The position numbers and the translations under genes are program-made. A DNA stretch of 64,000 nucleotides, taken from the NCBI RefSeq assembly GCF_035013165.1, contig NZ_JAYGJQ010000001.1:1302001-1366000 (forward strand), written 5' to 3'. Positions within the stretch are counted from its first letter, which is position 1. Every line of letters begins with the position of its first letter. Shown one piece after another: positions 9,002-17,366 of this stretch. The DNA comes from Bacteriovorax sp. PP10. GTDB taxonomy: Bacteria; Bdellovibrionota; Bacteriovoracia; Bacteriovoracales; Bacteriovoracaceae. The notes beneath the pieces were generated by a model. That model was given only the letters and a program-made list of their open reading frames with translations, searched no databases and was not told where the DNA came from.

Positions 9002-9232
9002 ATGGCTCAAGATCCACAATCAGCAATTACTGTTATGATCGACGAAAGATCTGGTGTAGAGCGTTCTTTGAAGAAATTCAAAAGAATGTGTGAATCATTT
9101 GGTGTTGTACGCGAGTACAGAAAACGCCAAGAGTACAAAAAACCTTCTGTAAAGCATAAGGAAAAAACCGAAGCAGCAGATAAACGTAGAAAGAAAACAG
9201 CAATGAAATCAACTAGAGTATCTAAATACTAA
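9002..9232 (+). CDS. rpsU: 30S ribosomal protein bS21
   Basis: This 76-residue basic protein matches bS21 in length and pattern (FKRMCESFGVVREYRKRQEY with the Lys/Arg-rich tail). It is part of the small ribosomal subunit and helps mRNA binding at initiation. A strong ribosome site (AGGAGGTGA) lies before the ATG. It stands alone and is closed by its own terminator. Confidence 0.96.
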   Translation: MAQDPQSAITVMIDERSGVERSLKKFKRMCESFGVVREYRKRQEYKKPSVKHKEKTEAADKRRKKTAMKSTRVSKY

Positions 9233-9245
9233 TAGTATGAAATTG

Positions 9246-9272
9246 AAGGCCTCGAATGAGGCCTTTTTTTTT
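9246..9272 (+). terminator. Rho-independent terminator after rpsU
   Basis: The stem AAGGCCTC / GAGGCCTT with a GAAT loop is followed by eight or more T, 14 bases after the rpsU stop codon. Confidence 0.93.
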
Positions 9273-9288
9273 ACCTTGAAGGCAAGCT

Positions 9289-9561
9289 ATGAACACTCAA
9301 GAAATCAACGAAAAATTAAAGACACTTACTGAATGGACTTACGATGAAAAGACTTTGTCTTTGGTAAAAGCATTTCAGTTTAAAAGTTATTTAAAGAACA
9401 TCGCTTTCGTTAATGCCGTTGCCTGGGTTGCCAATAAAGAAAATCATCACCCGGACCTAGAGGTGAGTTTTAACCGTTGTATTGTCAAGTTTACTACACA
9501 CGATGCTGGTGGAGTTTCAGAAAAAGATTTTACTCTGGCAAAAATTGTAGACTCTTTATAG
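9289..9561 (+). CDS. phhB: Pterin-4a-carbinolamine dehydratase
   Basis: This 90-residue protein matches PhhB/PCD in length and carries the family motif KENHHPDLEV with the catalytic histidines, followed by VKFTTHDAGGVSEKDFTLA. The enzyme dehydrates the 4a-hydroxy-pterin formed by aromatic amino acid hydroxylases, allowing cofactor recycling. Its partner phenylalanine hydroxylase is encoded 13 kb away in this window rather than next to it. An AAGG ribosome site precedes the ATG. Confidence 0.93.
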   Translation: MNTQEINEKLKTLTEWTYDEKTLSLVKAFQFKSYLKNIAFVNAVAWVANKENHHPDLEVSFNRCIVKFTTHDAGGVSEKDFTLAKIVDSL

Positions 9562-9604
9562 TCATCTAATCGTTCTCTCACAAAAATATCTATCTTATTG
9601 ATTC

Positions 9605-10315
9605 ATGGCCTCTTATACTATTTGTATGAAGACCTCTAAATCTCTCAGTATTGAATTTGCAACTCTGGCATTGATTGTAAGTTTAGCGATGATCTACTCA
9701 CATGAGTCGGGATTCGATATTTTTCTTGCAGGCCATTTTTTTAATTCCACTGATCAGTGGATGTACCGCGATTCTTTTGTCTTAGAAAAGATTTTACATA
9801 AAGGCGGAGTTATTTTCAGCATCGTTCTTTTGGTCGCTTTTCTAGGCCGCTGGCTTTATCTTTTCAAAGTTGATGGTGACAAAAAACAAAGGGACTATGC
9901 AGGCTTTGTTTTTCTTTCATCAATACTCACTATTATCACAGTTTTTTTTCTAAAGAGATGGTCTACGCTTCCTTGTCCTTGGAATAGCGTGGCCTTTGGC
10001 GGGGGTGTAAATCCTCCTGAACTATTGAGGGCCTTCGCACTGGATCTTCCCAATGGACACTGTTTTCCTGCCGGGCACTCTTCTGGGGGCTTTTGCTTTT
10101 TATCACTGTATTTCGGATACACTTTTATTTATAGAAAAAGGAATTTCAAAACTTTAGTTCCTGGTCTTTTAATCGGAACCGCTTTTGGAATGACACAGCA
10201 GATGCGTGGTGCCCATTATTTATCTCATGACTTAACAACGATATTACTAAGTATTACAATCTCATGGATTATGTCTTTAATTTATTCTTATTATGATAAA
10301 AACTATGAAAATTAA
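9605..10315 (+). CDS. PAP2-family membrane phosphatase, lipid A phosphatase-like
   Basis: This 236-residue protein has about five or six membrane segments. It shows the PAP2 signature with a CPW variant in the first motif (KRWSTLPCPW), then PAGHSSGG and RGAHYLSHD, which hold the catalytic histidines. This variant is found in phosphatases that act on lipid A or undecaprenyl pyrophosphate. It overlaps the following EptA-type gene by 23 bases, which supports lipid A as substrate. The ATG at 9626 is another possible start; neither has a clear ribosome site. A TATCTT box ends eight bases before the ATG at 9605. Confidence 0.85.
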   Translation: MASYTICMKTSKSLSIEFATLALIVSLAMIYSHESGFDIFLAGHFFNSTDQWMYRDSFVLEKILHKGGVIFSIVLLVAFLGRWLYLFKVDGDKKQRDYAGFVFLSSILTIITVFFLKRWSTLPCPWNSVAFGGGVNPPELLRAFALDLPNGHCFPAGHSSGGFCFLSLYFGYTFIYRKRNFKTLVPGLLIGTAFGMTQQMRGAHYLSHDLTTILLSITISWIMSLIYSYYDKNYEN

Positions 10316-11960
10316 ATTATCACAAAATCAGCTTACACTCATCATCTCAATATTTTTCGTTCTCTTTTATAATTTAGCCTTTTTTAGTAAGACATTCGCA
10401 GTTTATCCAATTGATACTCAAAATATTTTTTTCTTAGCATCCATTGTGATCATCTTAATTTCAGCAACTAACCTGATGTTGAGTCTATTGCTTTTAATTA
10501 TGAATTCATTTTTGAGAGTGGTGCGCTTAAAGGTCGTTTATAAAAGATTTTTTCTTGTGGTCTTCTTTCTGGCGATGCTTGCGGCCTACGTGATGGATAC
10601 TTACAGCACTGTGATTGACGATACGATGTTATTAAATATTTTAAAGACAGACGCTAAAGAATCATTAGATCTGGTAACGATAAAATTATTTTTCTATATT
10701 ATCTTCCTTTTTGTTCTCCCTATGTTTTTGATTTTTAAAATAGAGGTCAAGGAAGTATTGTTTAAAAAGGATTTGGTTTTAAAGTTAAAAACTATTTTAA
10801 TTTCTCTGGTTGTCATCTTTGTGATGACGATTTCATTTGGAAAGTTTTATGCATCTTTTCTGCGTGAACAAAAGCCTTTAAGGTATTACACAAATCCGAC
10901 TTATTGGATTTACTCAATGGGGAAATTCGGCAGCAGCTTCTTTAAGAATCCTAGTAAAGCACTTGAGGCCATTGGGAAAGGTTCCATAATCCCGGTACAT
11001 GACGTTGACCGTGACATGGTGATTTTAGTTGTAGGGGAAACTGCAAGAAGAGATAGTTTTTCACTCAATGGAAATAAAAATGAAACCAATCCGCTACTTA
11101 AGAAAGAAAATGTCCTGAGTTTTACCAACGCCACTTCATGTGGGACTTCAACCGCGATTTCTGTGCCTTGTATGTTTTCATATTTTGGGCGTAGTAAGTT
11201 TAATGTAGACGATGCCAATTCAACTGAAAACCTTCTGGATGTTTTATCACATACACAAGAGGTAAATATTTTATGGCGAGACAATAACTCAGACTCTAAG
11301 GGAGTCGCAGTAAGAGCAAAATTTGAAGACTATAAAACGTCTGCAACCAATACGATCTGCGATGAGGAGTGCCGTGATGTGGGGATGCTGGTGGGGCTGC
11401 AAAAACATATTGATAGTGTTAAGGAAAAAGATATCCTGATTGTTTTACATCAAATGGGGAATCATGGGCCTGCCTACTACAAACGATACCCAAAAGAATT
11501 TGAGGTTTTCAGGCCTGTCTGCAAGACTAGTGAGCTTGGGAAATGTACCAATGAAGAAATTACCAATGCCTATGACAATGCTATTTTATATACCGATTAT
11601 TTTTTATCTAAAGTCATCACGCTTTTAAAGGCCAACAGTAGCAAGTTTAATACGGCCATGCTTTATGTAAGTGATCATGGAGAGTCATTGGGAGAAAATG
11701 GTATATATCTGCATGGCCTGCCATATATGATGGCACCTAAAGAGCAAAAAGATATTGCAATGATTATGTGGTTTGGTGGAGGGATGGAAGCTGAAACAAA
11801 CTATGTATTACTAAAAAAGAGACTTAACGAACCTTATTCTCACGACAATGTTTTTCATACAATCCTGGGAATGTTTGAAGTTGAATCTTCTGTTTATAAA
11901 CCAGAAATGGACATTCTTGATGGTGTTCATATCCAAATTAATTCCACGAAAAATAATTGA
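10293..11960 (+). CDS. eptA: Phosphoethanolamine transferase, EptA/MCR type
   Basis: This 555-residue inner-membrane enzyme transfers phosphoethanolamine to lipid A, which lowers surface charge and can give resistance to cationic peptides such as polymyxin. Five membrane helices lie in the first 190 residues. The periplasmic alkaline-phosphatase-like domain has the zinc ligand E249 (VVGETARR), the nucleophile T285 in SCGTSTAISVPCMFSYFG, D461-H462 (SDHGESLGENG) and HGLPYMMAP. Paired cysteines (about 283/293, 356/360, 410/418) match the disulfides of the family. The ATG at 10305 is an alternative start. The overlap with the PAP2 gene suggests that a phosphate is removed and phosphoethanolamine added by one operon. 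Confidence 0.92.
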   Translation: MIKTMKIKLSQNQLTLIISIFFVLFYNLAFFSKTFAVYPIDTQNIFFLASIVIILISATNLMLSLLLLIMNSFLRVVRLKVVYKRFFLVVFFLAMLAAYVMDTYSTVIDDTMLLNILKTDAKESLDLVTIKLFFYIIFLFVLPMFLIFKIEVKEVLFKKDLVLKLKTILISLVVIFVMTISFGKFYASFLREQKPLRYYTNPTYWIYSMGKFGSSFFKNPSKALEAIGKGSIIPVHDVDRDMVILVVGETARRDSFSLNGNKNETNPLLKKENVLSFTNATSCGTSTAISVPCMFSYFGRSKFNVDDANSTENLLDVLSHTQEVNILWRDNNSDSKGVAVRAKFEDYKTSATNTICDEECRDVGMLVGLQKHIDSVKEKDILIVLHQMGNHGPAYYKRYPKEFEVFRPVCKTSELGKCTNEEITNAYDNAILYTDYFLSKVITLLKANSSKFNTAMLYVSDHGESLGENGIYLHGLPYMMAPKEQKDIAMIMWFGGGMEAETNYVLLKKRLNEPYSHDNVFHTILGMFEVESSVYKPEMDILDGVHIQINSTKNN

Positions 11961-11970
11961 GTCCATCTGA

Positions 11971-11998
11971 TTAATACTCTATGACGATAGGGTATTAA
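11971..11998 (+). terminator. Hairpin after eptA, possible terminator
   Basis: A ten-base-pair stem (TTAATACTCT / AGGGTATTAA with one G-T pair) and an eight-base loop begins ten bases after the eptA stop. It lacks a T run, so it may terminate weakly or protect the 3' end. The 249-base gap up to 12210 holds no other supported gene and is AT-rich. Confidence 0.45.
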
Positions 11999-12209
11999 CA
12001 AAAAAATATTGTCACAGACGATTAAAGTGTTTTGTTTTTATTTTTATGATTTCACTCTAAGTGATTAGAAGAAAATAAAAGCATAATCAAAACACTCTGC
12101 TACACAATAAACATTGCTGAAATTTAATCTAAATTTTCTATCAATTTTTATCTATGTTTCATATGCTTCCTCTAAAGTTATACGCATGCCAAGAGGGCAA
12201 GGAGATATA

Positions 12210-13481
12210 GTGAATATCGTTTATGTGTCAGACCAGTACTGGCCATCAGTAAGTGGCGTTCCCGTTTCAATGGATTCTTTTAAAGAAAACTTTTCTTCAA
12301 TGGGGCATACAATTAATTTGCTCGTCCCTGATTATCCAGAAGCTGCAGAGTGGGATAAATCTAACAATTCAACAAATGTTTTTCGTTTCAGCTCACGTTC
12401 TGTTTTCTTCAATAAAGAAAATCGTATTGTGAGAGGCTCGGAAAAAAAGAAAATTTATGCCAAGCTAAATGCTCTCAAGCCAGATTTAATTCATATCCAT
12501 ACTGAATTCTCTATGGCGAAAATTGTCATCAAATACGCTAGGAAAAATAAGATCCCCTTAGTTTTAACAGCTCATACTAATTGGGAAGAGTTGATCAATG
12601 AATATGTAAAGTTCATTCCTCATAAACTTGCACGCTTTTATTGTCGATCTTTGTTACGTAGAGTTTTTAATAAAGCTGATCGTATTATCGCACCGACAAC
12701 ACTGATGGCCTCAAGATTACACTCGTACAATATCAGCAGTCAGATTGATGTGATCCCAACAGGTGTTAACGTGAAACATTTTTCAAGGTTAGCTCTCAAC
12801 GGCAAAATGAGTGTGAACTATAAGCTTGATATGATTGCTGACAGAGTACGTGGTTATAAAACATTGATGTATGTTGGAAGACTCGGCAGAGAAAAGAATA
12901 TTAAATTCTTAATCGATGTCTTTCATAAACTGACTGAAACTCATAACGATATTAAATTTGTCATTGTCGGTGGAGGCCCTTCACGTAATGAACTCCAGGC
13001 CTATGTCCGTCATTTAGATTTGGAAGACTTAGTTTTATTCACTGGATTTGTTGAAAGAGAAATGCTCAAGGATTTTTATTCTTTGGCCTACGTTTTTATT
13101 TTTGGATCAAAAGTTGAGAGTCAGGGACTGGTCATTCTTGAGTCAATGACTTGTGGAACACCTGTTGTGGCCATTGGTGAAATGGGGACCAAAGCGTTAA
13201 TGCGCAGAGGGCGCGGTGGCTTCATGGTTAAGGACGATATAGATTTATTTATCGAAAAGGTGGATTTACTATTAAGCGATCCAGAGGTCTACAAAAGTAA
13301 GGCCGCTGAGGCCCTGCAGGAAGCAGAAGAATGGCGAAGTGAAATCATGTCCGAAAGAGTTCTCACACTTTATGAAGATTTACTAATTGAAAAAGGAAGA
13401 TTTAATGCAATTCAAATTTATGAAACACATTCTCTTGATAGCGTTGACAACACTGACTATCTCAAGTGCAGTGGCAGCTGA
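12210..13481 (+). CDS. Glycosyltransferase, GT4 family
   Basis: This enzyme of 423 residues starts VNIVYVSDQYWPSVSGVP, the typical GT4 N-terminus with a Gly-rich donor/acceptor loop, and has LIHIHTEFSMAK, MYVGRLGREKNIKF and the E-x7-E region QGLVILESMTCGTPVVA. Such enzymes add hexoses to diacylglycerol, phosphatidylinositol-like lipids or polysaccharides. The open frame reaches back to 12114, but the GTG at 12210 has a near-perfect ribosome site (AAGGAG, five bases upstream) and gives the normal N-terminus. Its last 77 bases overlap the next gene in another frame. Confidence 0.88.
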   Translation: MNIVYVSDQYWPSVSGVPVSMDSFKENFSSMGHTINLLVPDYPEAAEWDKSNNSTNVFRFSSRSVFFNKENRIVRGSEKKKIYAKLNALKPDLIHIHTEFSMAKIVIKYARKNKIPLVLTAHTNWEELINEYVKFIPHKLARFYCRSLLRRVFNKADRIIAPTTLMASRLHSYNISSQIDVIPTGVNVKHFSRLALNGKMSVNYKLDMIADRVRGYKTLMYVGRLGREKNIKFLIDVFHKLTETHNDIKFVIVGGGPSRNELQAYVRHLDLEDLVLFTGFVEREMLKDFYSLAYVFIFGSKVESQGLVILESMTCGTPVVAIGEMGTKALMRRGRGGFMVKDDIDLFIEKVDLLLSDPEVYKSKAAEALQEAEEWRSEIMSERVLTLYEDLLIEKGRFNAIQIYETHSLDSVDNTDYLKCSGS

Positions 13482-14169
13482 TAAAAAAGCAGATATCAAA
13501 AAAATCTTAGATGGTGTGGATAGACTTTATCGTTCGGAACATAGTTTTGGTACGCTGGAGATGCGCATTGAAACTCCTGACTGGAAACGTACACTGGACA
13601 TTAACGTCTGGGCCTCTGGATTAGATAAAACATTTATCAGAATTTTATCGCCACAAAAAGATAAAGGTGTCGCCACTTTAAGAATTCAAAATGATATGTG
13701 GAACTTCTTTCCAAAGATCGACAAGACGATGAAGGTGCCACCTTCGATGATGATGGGATCATGGATGGGGTCTGACTTCACTAACGATGACTTAGTTAAA
13801 GAGAGTACATTTATAAAAGATTATGATTCGGCATTAACTGAACCTACTGTCGCTGATATCACTAATTATTATATTGAATTAAAACCTAAGGCAAAAACGG
13901 CAACTGTTTGGGATAAAATTATTCTGATTGTTAACAAGCAAACGTCAATTCCAGTGCGCCAGGAGTACTACGATGACAAAGGTGTGAAAATCAGAGAGAT
14001 CGTCTTTAAGGATATCAAGAAATTTGGCAATAGAAACATCCCCGCTGTGATGGAGTTAACACCTTTTAATAAGGCCGGACACAAGACGACGATTGAATAC
14101 AAAGAACTGAAGTTTGACAGTGTTGACGAAGCCGTCTTTTCTCAAATCAATTTACAAAAGCGTATTTAA
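13405..14169 (+). CDS. LolA-like outer-membrane lipoprotein-sorting protein
   Basis: This 254-residue exported protein has a signal peptide ending at about SSAVAA, then a long beta-rich domain with GTLEMRIETPDWKRTLDI and WNFFPKIDKTMKVPPSMM, which is the pattern of the LolA-like family found next to MMPL or ABC exporters. It is probably a periplasmic carrier of a lipid or lipoprotein. I place the start at 13405, which has AAGGAA six bases upstream; the ATG at 13420 is another option. The gene starts inside the glycosyltransferase gene and is followed four bases later by the permease genes, so the carrier and exporter are co-expressed. Confidence 0.85.
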   Translation: MQFKFMKHILLIALTTLTISSAVAADKKADIKKILDGVDRLYRSEHSFGTLEMRIETPDWKRTLDINVWASGLDKTFIRILSPQKDKGVATLRIQNDMWNFFPKIDKTMKVPPSMMMGSWMGSDFTNDDLVKESTFIKDYDSALTEPTVADITNYYIELKPKAKTATVWDKIILIVNKQTSIPVRQEYYDDKGVKIREIVFKDIKKFGNRNIPAVMELTPFNKAGHKTTIEYKELKFDSVDEAVFSQINLQKRI

Positions 14170-14173
14170 ATTT

Positions 14174-15406
14174 ATGTTAATTTTAAAAATAGCATTTCGA
14201 AATATATTCAGGCAGAGGCGTCGCTCGGCATTTACTATCTTAACGATGGTAGGGGGCTTTGTTCTTTTCTCTCTTGCCTTATCTATTTCTGAAGGGACTT
14301 ACGGAACAGTTATTGAAAAATTCACGAAGTCCTATACTGGACACCTACAGGTTCATAAAAATGGTTATCTCGATAAACCGTCACTTTATAAATCTTTAGA
14401 TGACTATGCGACACTCAGTAATGAAATTAAAAAAATCCCAGGTGTAAAATCATGGACTCCTCGAGTTTACTCAGGAGCTCTGGCCTCAAAAGATAAAAAA
14501 ACTTCGATGGCAAGGATCATAGGAATTGATCCGGAGGCAGAGGCCAGGACTACATCTATTAAGATGAAAGTGAAAGAAGGTGAGTATTTAAAAGCAACGA
14601 CTGAAGTTAAAAATAATGTCATCATTGGAGCGGGCCTTGCTGAAACTTTGAAGTTGAAGCTAGGAGACGAAATGGTACTGGTTGGACAAGGGGCCGATGG
14701 CTCAATCTCCAACGATATTTTTATCGTGAGCGGAATCTTAAAAGGCGATGTTTACTCCAAAGATCGAAACTACTGCTACATGGATATAAAAAAGGCACAG
14801 TCCTTTTTATCTATGGACACTAACTTCCATGAAATTGCCATTATCGTAGATGAATATCAAAACGCTGATAGTGCAGCTGCATTTTTAGATGAGAATTTTA
14901 AAAAAGCAGGTCTCTCAAATCTTGAAGTTCTTCCTTGGGCCAAAGTTGAAAAACAATTTTACAACACTATGGTTTTTGAAAAGAAAGGGATGCGCATTTG
15001 CTTGATCGTTATCGTGATTATTGTGGCCATTGGCGTACTTAATACTGTGTTGATGACTATTTTAGAGAGGACAACAGAGTATGGAGTGCTAAGGGCGTTG
15101 GGGACCAGACCTTTGACACTTTTTTGGATGATTATTTTAGAGAGTGCCGGGCTTGCCATTATCTCGATCATTATAGGATTCATTATAAGTTTTATTTTAA
15201 ATTATTGGGTTTCGATTCATGGAATTGATTACCCCAATCCGATTGATATCGGAGGATTCACTATTACGACGATGTACGGTCTGATTTATGCCGGTGCCTT
15301 TATAGGTCCTGCTATCGTCACTTTTGTGACGGCCTTATTCGTGAGTATTTTTCCCGCAATTAGGGCGATGAAAATCAGCCCGGTTGAAGCGATGAGGATG
15401 AATTAA
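14174..15406 (+). CDS. ABC transporter permease, FtsX/LolC-E/MacB type (1)
   Basis: This 410-residue permease starts with a short cytoplasmic helix and the motif ILKIAFRNIFRQRRRSAF, typical of the MacB/LolCE group. It has one N-terminal membrane helix, a large periplasmic domain (about residues 45-265) and three C-terminal helices with GVLRALGTRP in the cytoplasmic loop that couples to the ATPase. The start at 14174 follows the previous stop by four bases. With its neighbour it should form a heterodimeric permease that draws lipoproteins or lipids out of the inner membrane. Confidence 0.88.
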   Translation: MLILKIAFRNIFRQRRRSAFTILTMVGGFVLFSLALSISEGTYGTVIEKFTKSYTGHLQVHKNGYLDKPSLYKSLDDYATLSNEIKKIPGVKSWTPRVYSGALASKDKKTSMARIIGIDPEAEARTTSIKMKVKEGEYLKATTEVKNNVIIGAGLAETLKLKLGDEMVLVGQGADGSISNDIFIVSGILKGDVYSKDRNYCYMDIKKAQSFLSMDTNFHEIAIIVDEYQNADSAAAFLDENFKKAGLSNLEVLPWAKVEKQFYNTMVFEKKGMRICLIVIVIIVAIGVLNTVLMTILERTTEYGVLRALGTRPLTLFWMIILESAGLAIISIIIGFIISFILNYWVSIHGIDYPNPIDIGGFTITTMYGLIYAGAFIGPAIVTFVTALFVSIFPAIRAMKISPVEAMRMN

Positions 15407-16630
15407 ATGTGGTTAGTACTTAAGCTCGCATGGAGAAATATTTTTAGAAACAAGAGGCGCACGATTCTCTCGGTTCTCGCTATTGGAGTGGGGCTAGCTG
15501 CGATGATGTTTGCCGATGCTCTTATCGTAAGCCTGGGTGAGACGATGGTTCGTTCGGCGACTGAAGACTTCTCAGGTAATGCCCAGATCCATCAAAGTGA
15601 GTTCGTAAAAAACTTAGAAGTGGAAAAAGTCATCACGAATAGCGAGCAAATTTTAAAAGACTTAAAAAGTGAAAACGAATTACAAAGTTTTACTCCAAGA
15701 GTTTTAAGTTATGGAATGCTTACTTCAACTTCCGATGCCAACAATATTATTGTGTACGGGATCGATGCAGAACAAGAAAAAGGCGTTTCAAGAATTTCGC
15801 AATTGATGGTGCAAGGGGATTATTTAAATGCCCAGGATGACCGAAAAATTCTTATCGGTAAAAAACTAGCGGACAATCTTAATATTGGAGTTGGTGACAG
15901 GGTTGTTGTGACGGTTGCAAAATCAGGATTGGGAGAGCTTTCTCAGGAGATGTTTCGCGTCGGTGGGATTTTTGCTTTTGGTGTGCGTGAGATGGATGAA
16001 AATGTGGCGTTTATTAATTTAAGCGTGGCACAGAGTATTCTTAACCTTGGAAGTAATATTCATGAAATTGCATTGAACTTTAAAGACCTGAATATTCCCG
16101 CAAAAAAACATTACTCGATCGCTACCAAATACTCTAAAGACGGTAACGTCGTGAGTGGATGGAATAAAATGTTTAAAGACCTGGCCGCTATTTTAGAATT
16201 CACTCAGTTTTCGCTGGGGATTCTGGCCGTCATTTTATTCGGCATCATTGCTTTTGGGATTATGAATACATTGTTTATGTCCCTATATGAGAGGATGTTT
16301 GAATTTGGCGTTCTTCGCGCTGTAGGAACCAGGCCAAGTGTTGTGGCCAGAATGATTCTTTATGAAGCTTTTATGATGGCCCTGGTGAGTACTGTTGTTG
16401 GTGTGATCATCGGAATTATCTTAATTGGATTCTTTTCCAAGTATGGAATCGATTACCGCGGAATTGAATACGCTCACTTAGTTTTTAAAGACAAAATTTA
16501 CCCTCACTTTCGATTGATCCAATTTACTCTTTATCCTGTCTGTCTGATTGTCTTTGCGACGCTCGTGGGGATTTACCCTGCGATTTATGCAGCAAAAATT
16601 ATCCCGGCAGTCGCATTGAGGAAAAAGTAG
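15407..16630 (+). CDS. ABC transporter permease, FtsX/LolC-E/MacB type (2)
   Basis: This 407-residue protein is homologous to the previous permease: LKLAWRNIFRNKRRTILSVL at the N-terminus, a periplasmic domain and the coupling motif FGVLRAVGTRPSVVARMI before the last helices. Its ATG follows directly after the stop codon of permease 1, so the two are made together. Having two different permeases with a separate ATPase is the LolCDE layout rather than MacB, in which ATPase and permease are fused. Confidence 0.88.
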   Translation: MWLVLKLAWRNIFRNKRRTILSVLAIGVGLAAMMFADALIVSLGETMVRSATEDFSGNAQIHQSEFVKNLEVEKVITNSEQILKDLKSENELQSFTPRVLSYGMLTSTSDANNIIVYGIDAEQEKGVSRISQLMVQGDYLNAQDDRKILIGKKLADNLNIGVGDRVVVTVAKSGLGELSQEMFRVGGIFAFGVREMDENVAFINLSVAQSILNLGSNIHEIALNFKDLNIPAKKHYSIATKYSKDGNVVSGWNKMFKDLAAILEFTQFSLGILAVILFGIIAFGIMNTLFMSLYERMFEFGVLRAVGTRPSVVARMILYEAFMMALVSTVVGVIIGIILIGFFSKYGIDYRGIEYAHLVFKDKIYPHFRLIQFTLYPVCLIVFATLVGIYPAIYAAKIIPAVALRKK

Positions 16631-16661
16631 TGCAGTTAAAAATTACGAACGGAGAAAATGT

Positions 16662-17366
16662 ATGATTCAAAATATGGAAAATATGGGCGGTGACATTTTA
16701 CGAACTGAAAATGTCATGAAAACTTATATGTCAGGCGAGATCGAAGTCACAGCTTTACATAAGATTAATATTGCCATCAAAAAAGGTGAGTTCACTGCGA
16801 TTGCGGGGCCATCTGGTTCAGGGAAATCAACACTACTTAATTTATTAAGTGGTCTCGATAGACCAAGTAACGGAAAAGTTTTTATCGATCAAAGGCCAAT
16901 CAGCGATATGAGTGGAAACCAACTATCAGACTTCAGAAGAGATCACATTGGATTTATCTTCCAGTCTTATAATTTAATTCCCGTTTTAACGGTTAAGGAA
17001 AATATTGAGTACATTATGCTTATTCAGGGAATACCTGAAGGCGAGCGGGCAGAACGTGTGAATGATGTCTTAAAAGATGTAGGACTCACAACAATGGGAA
17101 ATAGAAGGCCTGCTCAGTTGTCTGGAGGTCAGCAGCAGAGAGTGGCCATTGCCCGTGCGGTTGTCTCTCGTCCAAGTATTATTCTGGCCGATGAGCCGAC
17201 GGCCAATCTTGACTCTGTTACGGCCGACAACCTGATTGATATGATGAGATCGCTTAACGAAACGAAGGGCATCACATTTTTATTTTCTACTCACGATAAA
17301 AGAATCATGGATCACTCTAAAAGATTAATTATTTTAAAAGACGGAAACATTGATAGTGATACATAA
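16662..17366 (+). CDS. ABC transporter ATPase, LolD/MacB-type
   Basis: This 234-residue ATPase has all motifs of the LolD/MacB/FtsE group: Walker A (GPSGSGKST), Q-loop (FIFQSYNLIP), signature (LSGGQQQR), Walker B (IILADEPTANLD) and the H-loop (FSTHD). It drives the two permeases encoded just before it. The ribosome site GGAGA lies six bases before the ATG. The 3' end overlaps the start of the beta-barrel gene. Confidence 0.92.
   Translation: MIQNMENMGGDILRTENVMKTYMSGEIEVTALHKINIAIKKGEFTAIAGPSGSGKSTLLNLLSGLDRPSNGKVFIDQRPISDMSGNQLSDFRRDHIGFIFQSYNLIPVLTVKENIEYIMLIQGIPEGERAERVNDVLKDVGLTTMGNRRPAQLSGGQQQRVAIARAVVSRPSIILADEPTANLDSVTADNLIDMMRSLNETKGITFLFSTHDKRIMDHSKRLIILKDGNIDSDT

Noticed and set aside
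10910-11284. 124-residue minus-strand frame inside eptA
   Set aside because: It lies opposite the conserved catalytic part of EptA, so it is a shadow frame.
12114-12209. N-terminal extension of the glycosyltransferase to 12114
   Set aside because: A near-perfect ribosome site sits before the GTG at 12210, where the conserved GT4 domain begins; the extension has no ribosome site.
11961-12209. RNA gene or riboswitch in the 249-base gap after eptA
   Set aside because: Apart from one hairpin near the eptA stop, the gap is AT-rich with no conserved fold that I can recognise.
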